The position numbers and the translations under genes were made by a program. From NCBI GenBank assembly GCA_020796225.1, contig CM036754.1, positions 13,593,867-13,657,866 on the forward strand: DNA of 64,000 nt, read 5' to 3'. Origin of the DNA: Arion vulgaris. Taxonomy: Eukaryota > Mollusca > Gastropoda > Stylommatophora > Arionidae. The notes beneath the pieces are model-generated. The model made no database searches. It was not told the origin of the DNA and saw only the letters and a program-made list of their open reading frames with translations. The stretch's first letter is position 1. The number at the start of each line of letters is the position of its first letter. Positions 47,201 to 59,200 of the stretch are shown here, piece after piece.

Positions 47201-50200
47201 TAGTGAAGAACAAATACACACAATTTTATTTAGTTATTCTACTTTTATCAACGGAGAGAAAGTAGAAATTGTGAACAGTTTTGAATATCTTGGTTCACTG
47301 CTACCAATAGATGGAAATGGGATGAAGGAATTTAAAAGAACAAACATGGCTTTACAAAAAAATTAAACAACTAATAACAGTATAGAACGGAACTGATAAG
47401 AAAACAAAGATCAGAATACTAAGAGCATGTATATTCCCAGTGGCAATATATGAGTGTGAAGCATGGACATTTAATAAAGCAGTGGAAAAATATATGTGCT
47501 TTTGAATATAAGTGTTACAGAAGAGTCCTTGTATATCTTGGACAGAGAAGAGAACAAATAGATCTATCCAGAAGGAACTAAAAATCAAAGAAAACTGGCT
47601 GATGCTACAAATAAGAAAGAGAAAATTGAGATATTTTGGACATATAAAAAGACATGAAGGGCTGGAGAAGACCATCATGGAAGGAGGCATACCGCAAAGA
47701 GAAGAAGAGGAAGACCACGGAGAAGATGGATTCAGGATATAATTGATGGTTTGAACATGACAGCTGCAAAGGCAGGACATCTGGCCTACGGAGAGAGAAA
47801 TTCTGGAAGACTGTTGGGGTGGCAAAGTTCTGCTCAGGACAAGCTACTTGATGATTATGATATTCCACTTTAGATGACTGTTAGGGAGATTTAGGAAAAG
47901 TAAGATATGAGACTTTTTGAACAGATCTCATATATCCTCAACACTTGGAAACTTTTGTCCTAACCACTTGTCTCAACCACTTGTCTCAACCACTTGTCCT
48001 AACCACTTGTCTCAACCACTTGTCCTAGCGACTTATCTCAACGACTTGTCTCAACCACGTCTCAACCACTTGTCTCAACCATTTGTCTTAAGCATGTGTC
48101 TTAACCACATGTCTCAACCACTTGATCAACATTTAAAATTGAAGGTTGTTAGAAAGAGAAAACATATTTCTAAACTAGCAAGCATACCTGGTTAGCATCC
48201 TGCAAATATCTGGTCTCAATTTCTGCTTGGCTCATCTCCATTGGTTTTAGAGGAGACCCAGTCATAGCATGGCATCGAATTTCATTGACTGGGGTGGTCT
48301 TTGGTCTGGTCAAGAAAAAGTATATTTTACAGCTAACTCGTTGATACTACACAAAATTTTAATCTTTTGACCTCAGTTATTTTGTGACTGTGAAACTCCT
48401 CATACATATCAAGTACTTGAAACTTACCTATCATCAGTATTACTTCACTAAAGTATTGTGTATTGTAGACCAAACTGCCTGTGTATTGCGGGGCTCACAA
48501 GGGGAGCAAAGAATAGTAACACTGCGACCTAAAATGCATGTTGTAAGAGGTGACTGAAGTAGGGGCCTAAGGAAGCTACCCTAGTAAATAAAAAGTGTAG
48601 CAGAAATAGGATGTGCTGGCCTACTTGTAGACCCATAACTGGCACAACATACAATCGCTCTTAGGCTCAGATCACATAAAAATCACAAAGAGTGGTTAAC
48701 AAGTGGTCAATATGGGGCATTCGAAGAAGAAGATAGTCTATATCTGTGAGTTTGTAGAGATAGCTAGTAGAACCAATCCTGGAAGATATGAGGTTCAGAA
48801 ATATAAACCAAATTCTAATTTTTTGGTTGAGTTATTATTTAACTACTGGAAATAACGGTATAAACTTCAAAGAAATAACACCTCCCAAAAAATAGAACAG
48901 AAATGGCACACAATCACACAGAGTTGTACCAGTAGAAGTCATAAAATTTATAGAACAATTGTACTAGTTGATAAGTATGCCATCAGTTCAGCCTGTTTTT
49001 TATTTCCTATCACCATCATATTCACTAGTTCTTGTTGATCTAATTCATTTTTTTGCTGTCAAGACAATGTCATCAGCATACTTCAAGTTGTTTTCCTCCT
49101 GATGTTTCCCTTCCAATTATATCATTGTCTTCCCCACCCTCTCCTGTCTACTTTCTACCTTCCCTACCAAGATGGTTTTCAACAGGGTCATGTCTTTTAA
49201 TGTGACCAAAATATCTCAGTTATCTAGTCGCCCGAGTGGTTACTGGGGGTCCAAATTGGGGTGTAAAGAATAGAACCACTGTTACCTGCCACCCATGTCA
49301 TAAGAGGCGACTAAGGAGGTTGGACGTGGGGCTAGCTACCCCACACCGTAAAATACACTAGATGGCTACAGAACGGAGAGCAAACCAAGTAAACGCTGGC
49401 TGAAACCAGACACATCGCCGAAGGATAAGCACCAGAGCTCCAAATGGTGCTGAAGATGTGACGAAAACACACCAATGCTAAGGCTGCATGAATCAGATTT
49501 CCACATGAATAAAATTTATGGGGAAATCGGGTACATCGGTCTGGGTGGTGATCGCAAGAGAGAAAGAGAGAGTTATCTAATGTCTATCTCCTTGAGCAGT
49601 TTTCTTTTCATTCCTAGTTGTTGAAGTACTTTGTTTATTAGATTTCTTTTATTTCCATGGTATCCCGCCCTATTCTTCTGTATACCAACATTTCACAAGT
49701 TTCAATTCTTCTCTCCATCTGTTTGTTTATTGTCCATGTTTCCACTCCATACAACAATGACAAATATATGCATCGCTCAACAAGTCTTATCTGTTGTGTA
49801 TTTCTTATGTGTTTGGATGTTAATACACTTTTTATGTTAAATGTTTTCGGCTATTCCCATTCTCTTCGAACTTCCTTTTCACATCTGCCACCTTCTGTTA
49901 TTATATGTTGGTGATATACATAACTTGATACTTGTTTGTCTTTCTTCATTTATCATTATGTTAATTTGAGCATTTATCTCACTGTTAACAAATTTAAAAT
50001 GATAATTATTTATCAATAAATTTGACATAAATATCGATGAAAGGAAGCAGATACTTAAAATAATGCATGACGCTATATTTTTTTCTGGAAGTTATAACAA
50101 GTACAACAAAACATCAGACAGAAGGTCAAGATAGAGAACACACACACATACCTGTATTTTGGATGGTTGCAGAGATAAGAAGATAGAACAATGACTTCAT

Positions 50201-53200
50201 ATTCACATGTTGAGCTTTCCTTCAGTTCATAAACCTCTCCCCATCCTTCTTGATGGCAGACGTACAAAATATGAGCTTTACGTGGTTTCCCTGTTAGGTC
50301 GCACTTGGTACCTTCTCCCATGATGACCTCATAGAATGGCAACTCGACACCATCTACAACTCTAACAGGCAAACTGCTGGTTTTACTTTCTGGTGGCGTA
50401 CTTGCTGCTTCTGGTGGAGACAGTATTTTAAACAAAACATAAATCAGATATTTCCTTATGATCATCTATACAATCTTCTTTTGTAGCAATGAATTTGTTA
50501 ATTGATTTCATTGATAGGACCATCATCATTGCACTTTGGTGAGTAACAATGTGTGCTACGATCTCTTTCTTACACAGAAAGACCTCAGCGGCAGTGCATG
50601 AGCTCTGTAGAACCGGTGAGGTCCCGATGTAATAGTGAAGATGGTGACAATATTTTGTAGGATTTATTGCTTTTGAAGAAAAAAATTTGTTAATGTTTTA
50701 CATGTTTTTATGTACATGGGTACGGGAGGTCTCTGTGACACTGAGATAAGTGCTCGCCACATGCTCCAGAAGTACTCAGTTCACACCTCGCATGGAACGA
50801 TCAGGCGATTTTCCAGAGATTAATAATCTCATTAAAACTCTGCCCATGCCAGTTCCAAGTCAGGATGAAAAACGAGGACTTGTGTGTGAGGCCAGCTACC
50901 TCATCACAAGAAATTTTGAGAGCTACAGAAACTTGCAAGAAAGGACGCCATACTGGTAAACAGTAAAGAGCGGTATGGAAAAAATTACCTGTAGGGTTAC
51001 TTTGTAACCTCTAACGATGCAAGAGGAATAAATATATATATATCTAATCTCATTATAGATGAGACCATCTTTCTAGCCTATCAAAGACGGACGATAAAAC
51101 ATAGGTCCTGTGTTTAAATTAAACACATAAAAAGGGCCCTTGTTAACCGACAAAACTACTCTGGAAAACCGCTCCCCAAGCAAAAATCATAAATATAAAT
51201 TAAAAGTTCTACAAATTTTCGCATTATCAAAAAAATACACAGGTGACCCTCAAGTGTGCTAAAGAGTTTGCTTGTGCACTGGCCGCTGAGATCTCCCAGT
51301 CTAATTAAGAGATCAGAGCACACATGATTATTTGTGAGGTGCAATGATGATGGTCCTATCAATCAAAGTACACTGCATTTATCAATATCTTTATCTTCTA
51401 CTACATATGCACTTTCAGACATCAACTTGAATATTTGTAAAGAAAACAGTAGACAATCTAAAGCATAGATTCCCAAACTTTTTCGCCCACCGCCCACTTT
51501 GCACAACATAAACTTTGTAACGTCCCTCCACATTATAATAGTTTGCTAACGCCCCTCCCACATATATACATGCTCTATTTTCTCTTTGACATAGAAAATT
51601 TATATATATATTTCTGTAATACATGGTCAATTTTCAAATGATTATATGCATGAAATATAAAATTGATGAAAAAATGGATCGTGTAAGATGGGCACAAGAT
51701 GAATTAAAATTTTTAATGATTATTCCATCGCAAAATCACGAAAATAATTTATTTTAAAATATTTATTATTAATTTCTTCTTTAAGAAGCCACCGACCCCT
51801 AATCGCCCGAACACCCCCCAAATTCTTCTGAACCCACTATCGACCCCCTAGAACACTTCAGCACCCACTTTGGGGGTACTGCCCACTTTGGGAAACGCTG
51901 ATCTAAAGACTTCCATGTCCATGAAGGAACACATAGACATCTAATGAGTTTGGACGAGGTGAGTTCACCTCCACATGGAATATTCTGAAAACATAACTGC
52001 TTGGCTAACAAAGGAAGGGTCAACATGGTCATCTGGAAACTTACAACTGTGTGCTAGAAAGAAATCAAAACTGCTACTCGTGATCATCATTGTGGATTTC
52101 TCTGGTCATCACATGTTTGGAGGGCTTTGTTCAGCTGTCATTCCATTATTAACAATATAGCATATAGCAGAAATTTTATTGATATATTTTTCAACATGAT
52201 TAGTGAAGATCATCATCACAACACTCCTGACAGGTCCATGGGTGCTTCAATCTCCTCCCCCAAAATCTTTACCAGCGTATATCAACTAATGATGCCCGTT
52301 CTGTGTTGAGTAATCAAATGTCTTGTGCCTCTAACAGTGTTCATGTTTGACAGTTCCCACTTTCACCTCCTTCACTTAGGATGATAAAGATTTATAACAC
52401 AGAGCTGTTCAAGTTAATGGCCTTTCTGGTATATAACATATATGCTAAATAAATTTCCACCATCGGATTTTAATCATGGTCTCCTGTGATATACAGTTTG
52501 CTTGTTTCAAAAGCTCTTCATTTGCTATCTTATTTGGCCAGAAAATTTGCAGCATATTTCTGAAATATTCATTTTAGAATGTTTCCAACTTGTGTATGAT
52601 GAGAAGATAATACAAAAGCAAAACCTTTCAAGTTGTCAATATTTCCAAATCCAAGAAAGTACTCCTGCACTTTGGCTACCTGAAATGAAAGAAGGCAGAC
52701 TATCTCAGATGAAGACATATACAAACTTGAATGGAAGATAATACAACAGAAGACAGTATGTGTACATGTAATCAGTATGTTATGTACTACACACATGGAA
52801 CTACAGGGTGTTCAAGATAAAAGTAGCCTATCAATGGAGCTAATCTGGCATATATTTATGAAAATGAGAAGGTTCAGTTATGACGTTGTGTAGGTTAAGA
52901 TTGTGTGATGGTGTAATTGTAGTGCGGGAAGGGGTGATGAACAAATGTGACGTAGGATGAGCTAGTCAGAACCGGTTTAAATAGGAAATAGACAACGCAA
53001 TAAGTAACTGGCAACTTTTGATTTGTCAGTGGGGCTACTTTTATCTTGAACACCCTGTATAATCCCATGCAGATTGTCTAGTGTAGTCAAAGTGTGGTGT
53101 TTCTATTGCATCAACAGCATTATAAACTAGGGGTGTACTGCAGTGGTCACCAACAGACTCTATCCGAGTATGGGTTTCCGCAACACTAAGCATAGCACTA

Positions 53201-56200
53201 CATGCCTAGAGTTGCTGAAGTGTTCTGGGTCTGCAAGAAAGCAGGCACCCCCCTCCTTCCCAAATGGGGGTGAAACCCCATAATTCCTGGGGGTTTGAAG
53301 AATAATGTCCAGACAAACAAGTAAGCTTCAAAGGGTAAGACTAAACCTAGCAACTTACAGGACCTTTCACTTAGACAAGTATCAGCAATAAAACTGACAC
53401 TTTTGAGTTAAACATATTTTTGATATTGTCATTCATTTTTTATCTCTTCACTTGTATAATTTTTCACATCCAACTTACATGACACTCACAACATACATCT
53501 TCACAAATTAGTAAGTCGTCAATTTAGCTGTAATTCGGAATTTAAATCACAAATATTTATTAGAAACCTTATTTGTTCTAAATTTTATTTTATAAATATT
53601 TCTCGCTGTTGCTGAGTTATTTCCCTTGCCATGGGAATTCAATAGGGACTTTTGTCTAAAGTGCTGGGATTTAAGGGGAGGGGCTGGTCTGAAACTATTT
53701 TCGTTGCTTTCCTATTAATGTAGAATTTGTATTACAATTTTGAGATATTATGATTTAAAAAGAGTAGCAAAAGTTTAGTTTTCAAAAATATGTCAACGTG
53801 TTGCCATGGAAAAATAAAAAATGGCTGCCAAACACACAATTTCAAATCCCTAAGGCTCTGAAAGTAATGAATATAAATGAATTATGTTTTCACTTTAAGG
53901 TGAGCAATTGTAATATCTAAAATATTACACATCCTTTTTAGGATATATTAAATATTACATTTTTACAAATTTTTGGTAAACACACCCCCAAAAGCAGCTT
54001 TTAAACCAAATTTTGAGGACATTTTTACCCAAAAATTTATAAAAATGTAATATTTAATATATCCTAGAAAGCATGTGTAATATTTTAGATATTACAATGC
54101 CACTTAGAGTGAAAACAGAATTCATTACATTCATTACTTTCAGAGCGTTAGGATTTGAAATTTTGTTTGGTGGCCATTTTGTATTGTTTCCATGGCAACG
54201 CTTTGATTTATTTTTACTATTTTTTTCTACTATTCTATGTCATAATCTTTCAAAATGGTTATACAAATTTTACATTAACATGAAAACAATGAAAATAGCT
54301 TCTTAATCCCCAAACTACCGAATTCCCCCTTAAAGGGTTATGGTGCCAGCCACGTAACTCATAAACAAATCTAAATATGAAAGAATACATGGCCTAACAT
54401 TTGCTGTTACTACTTACCAGGCCTTGTTCCTTGGTTTCATGATATTGTTTCAGATGTTTGCCATGACATAACTCATAAGTCCAGTAACTCTCAATCTATG
54501 CTTGCAGACAAAAATTATATAGATCATCATTTGGAATGTCAGATATTATTATTATTATAAGTTTATATTATATGTTAACACTAAAACTAAGAATATGTCT
54601 ACTCTCTCTAGCCTGTGATGTCCCTGTCCCTTAGGGCAGCAACTAATGCACACAATTCTTCTCTGTTCTTGGCCATCCTCTGTATTGTGTTCCAGCTATG
54701 ATTTCTTTCTTTCAGTTCTTGTTCTACTGTTCTCCTCCAAGTCGTTTTGGGTCTTCCACATTTTCGTTTACCCTCTGGTGTCCATCTCAGTGCAGTTTTC
54801 ATGAAAGGGTGGTTAGTCTCCATGCGTATCACATGTATCCATCTTTAACGTCTAATTTGGATGATGGTGCTCATATTCTCTTGCTGACACTGTGCAAGCA
54901 GTTCTTGGTTAGTAATAGTATTTGACCAGAACGTGTGTAAGATCTTTCGCAGACAAGTAGTAAGGTGGAGAGTTTGAACATATCTTGTTCTGTCATCTCC
55001 AGCTTTCTGTTCCATATTGAAAAGGTGATAGCACACTGCCATGATATATATTAATCTTGGTTCTGATGCTGTATTGGGCCGAGTTCCAGACCGTCTAAAA
55101 CAAAGATGTCCAACATCGCGCCTGTGTCATACATTAATGGCGTCCTATTTTACTCTGCCAGTTTTAACATTAATCAGATTTTTTTTTTAAAACTATTTTT
55201 CAGTTTTTTTCATAGCACTTCCATGAACACGATCTTCCCACTTTTGCAAACCTTGTTTTATTTTGTAACAATTCTACCACCCCTAACCTCAGCTTTTGCA
55301 CTGGAGAAAAAGTTTGCATCTCAAATATAGTAACATTACTTTTATTATTAGTAGTAGTAGTATTACAACTATCGCATGATTCCTGCGGCTCAACAACCAT
55401 CAGACAGATGCGCCCAGTATATAAAAACATTGAACAGTACTGGTCTAAAGGGTTATGAATGCACTGGAATGCCTTACTCAGTCTGTTTTTAATGTCAGAT
55501 CTAGCTCCGTCTTTGTGGATGCATAGTTGAAACATCTGAAGATGTCATTAAATTTTAATCTTATTCTTCTTTGAACACTCCATATCGACCACTTGTTAAA
55601 CCAGTCAATATGATTTGTATGTGATCTCAGCCTAAGAGCAATTGTATGTTGTGACAGTTATGCGTCTACAAGTAGGCCAGCAGATCCAATTTCTGCGATG
55701 TTTTTTTAATTTACTAGTGTAGCTTCCCTAGGTCCCTACCTCAGTCGCCGTTTACAACATGCCTTGTAGTTTGCAGTGTTATTATTCTTTGCTCCTTCGA
55801 GCCCTGGCAACACACAGACGAATTTCAATCTAGACACCGCTAAACAAATCTTGAGCATAGTTGAAACATCTGAAGATGACATTAAATGTCAAGCAACCAA
55901 AACAGTTCTGACTGAACCAAGCTACACGTAGTGATAATTTTTTTTTTTAATGTCTGCGATCATGGACTTGCAAAATAAAATGATATTCAGTGAAAGAGCT
56001 TCTTTCTAATTTGTTTGACCTTTCCTAAATATTTTTACTATTATTATGAAATTATTTTACATCAAATTAACTGTTGCCAGCTCTAAATATATTATATTGT
56101 ACATTAAATTAACTGCAACCATACACTCCAACCATGCAGGAACACTCACTCTGTATGAGCAATGGGTTTGGTGAAAGAGTGGCTTCATCAACTCATCTGC

Positions 56201-59200
56201 TGTAGGACCCGTATAGGATAATGCATCGTTCTGAAATGTAAAATAAATATATTCATTTAAACATTGGTATAGTATAAAAGAGCACACCTCCATAGAATGG
56301 GTCTCAGGAACCTGTAATTGTGGAGCACCAAAGCAGATTCCAGAGCACATCTTGCAAGACTGCCCCAGCCTGAGCAGTGTCAGAATGAAAATCTGGCCAA
56401 CAGGAACAACCCTTCAGGAAAACTATAAGGTACCGGTAAAGACCTCAAGTACATCGCCCTGTTTATGACACATGCTGGAGTAGTCGCATAGCAAAAGATG
56501 AGCGCAGAAGAAGAAATGTTTATCTAATTGGACTTTGGAAATTACACGCAGATTTTCTCTTTGCTGTCGCCCGTGTGGTGCTGGGGCCCGAAGGGAAGCA
56601 AAGAATAGTACCACTGCAACCTACAATGCATGTCGTAAGAGGCAACTGATGTAGGCCCAAGGGATGCTACCCTAGTAAATAAAAAGCAGCGGAGAAATCG
56701 GATGTGCTGGCCTACTTGTTGGCGCATAACTAGCACAACGTTCAATCGCTCTTAGGCTCAAATCACATACAAATCACACAGAGTGGTTAACAAGTGGACG
56801 ATATGGAGCGTTCGAAGGAGAAGAAGCTCTTTGCTGTGAACAGGAAAGTAATAGATACTGCATTAGAGAGCCACTGATAAGAAAACAAACATGGTCCAGG
56901 AATTAGTACCTCGTCTTAAATGAGTTAGTTCGTTTGTTCCTTTCATGCCAAAGGCGGCACATAGGGCAGAGGTTCTAGAGCTCCATGTGATGTGGTTCGT
57001 TGCTAGCAGTTGAAGATCTTGAATGGTTTGACATCCCGATAGTTTACTTTCCTGTAGGATAGTTCTTTGTAAGGTGGTCTTAGGTCTTCCACGTTTTCTT
57101 TTCCCATCTGGTGACCACATAAGGACTTGTCGATTTAGTCTCTTTTCATCTAATCTAAGAACATGACCTAAATATTTCCACCTTTGTTTCCTTATAATAT
57201 TTGATACAGGTTGTTGTTGTGTTCTATCTCTCACTGTGTTGTTCGAAACGAAATCAATCCATTTTACTTTTAGTAATTTTCCGAGACATTCTCAAAGCTG
57301 TCCAGTTGATTATCAATTTTATTTGCTGATTTCCAACTTTCATATCCGTAGATCAGTACAGGAATCATACTGGAGCTAAACAATTTAACTTTTGTACATA
57401 TACTAAGGTCTTTAGATTGCCAGATATTTGTTAACTTAGTGAAGGTCCTAATTACAGAGTTGTCAGTGTTTAAGATCTGCTACCAATGCACTCCGAACAG
57501 GCCCATAGGTACTCAGTTTCCTTCAGTGTATGGTAAAGGGTATGTATGCTGATTGTTCTCATCACACACTGGTTACACTTACATTTAAACCATTCTCTCT
57601 CACATCCTTATTGCTAGGTCAATTTCAAAACTCCTTTATTCTAATCACTGTGTCCTCAATAAATATTGGGTACTAAATGAGTACAGTGATTTTGATAAAC
57701 ATTAGGTCCTGAATGACTTCTGTAAATTGTTAATCTGTCAATTTTGTAAAAAAAAACACCACATTGGGAATGCTCAGTTATATGTATGAAGTAGGGTTTT
57801 ATCTAATGGAGTTTGACAGGTACGTACAGAGAACATAACTTACCTCCGAAAGCTTTAATATTTCTGGCAAAATACATTGGTAGTTTTCCTGGTGATTTGT
57901 TGTGATCAACACATGACGATCTCCAAGCACATCCATCTGGAGATAATCAGTGAATTAAATTTTTATAATATGAGCAGATTGGAACAAGTTGTCATTCTGC
58001 ACCTTACAACAGGCCACAATCGACTCACCAGCCACTTGTATACAAAATTCAAGATTGCCAATTCTGAAATGTGTACATGTACTCAGAGGTAATCACAATG
58101 TCCAAACATGTGACCTGTATTGAAACTAGTATCCAGATAGACATCCCAACTGGTAGATATATGTCAAAATGCATGTTTAACTATCAAAATACACACATTT
58201 TAAAAGGCTAAAACACACCAGTTCCTGAAGCAGATGTGAACACAATGGATCAACAGCCACACAGAACTATCATTAAAACTAGCTATTACTAATGACTCAT
58301 ATGTTGCATATAAATTTAAAATAAGTACGATAAAGTGAGCATCTGTGGCTTAGCGGTTGTGAGGTAGATCACAACCCAAGAGCACCTGGTTCAAACTCTG
58401 CAACAGACAGTTTGGAAGCAAATTTTTTCCCATGGATTTTTACGAATGGTAAAAATATACCTCACTGTTCAGAAAGCTTTGTCAAATTACTGAACTTATA
58501 AGTGGTGCCTAGAAAATCAACAACTCATTTACTCTGGTTGATGGTGACGTCCTGTAAAGGATATGCAACGATTTTTATTTTCAAGACGAAGTACGTAACC
58601 TTTAAGCTAAGATATTTAAGTTTAATTTCAAATAACGTTCTAATACTGATAATTTATTGACTTTCAAATACAGCAGATAATCATCAATGAAGCAAACATA
58701 AATAAATAAGCTGCAATTAAATTTGTATGTTTTATAGTGAATTTCCATAAGTAAGTTTTTAAGTTTTTAGTTTAAATGCAAGCTCCTTAGTATAGTACTT
58801 TGTCGACTTTATTTCACCAATTTTAGTGCTTGCTGATTGAGCTGATGAAGTAATTTGTAAATTATTAATATTATTTGTAAGTTACCGTTGTTGAGTAAAC
58901 TCGTAAAGTTAAAGTTCCGATTTAGTTCGTTCACGAATCACTCAGCACTGTTCAGTGTAAAGAAATATTTCAGGATATTTTCAACTCAACTGCTTTGTTT
59001 TCAAGGGCAAAATCGAAGCTTCTCAATAGTTTGTACTATGCAATGATAATCCTATGGATACTAGTTCAAAATTATTCACAACAACTTGAAAAATATCTTT
59101 AAGCTGTTCTGTCGTTACCTCTTCTCTATTGAGATCCAGTGGGCCCTGCCATTTGATGGTGTAAAGTTTGCTATCCATGAATGGGTCAAAGCTGCATTCT

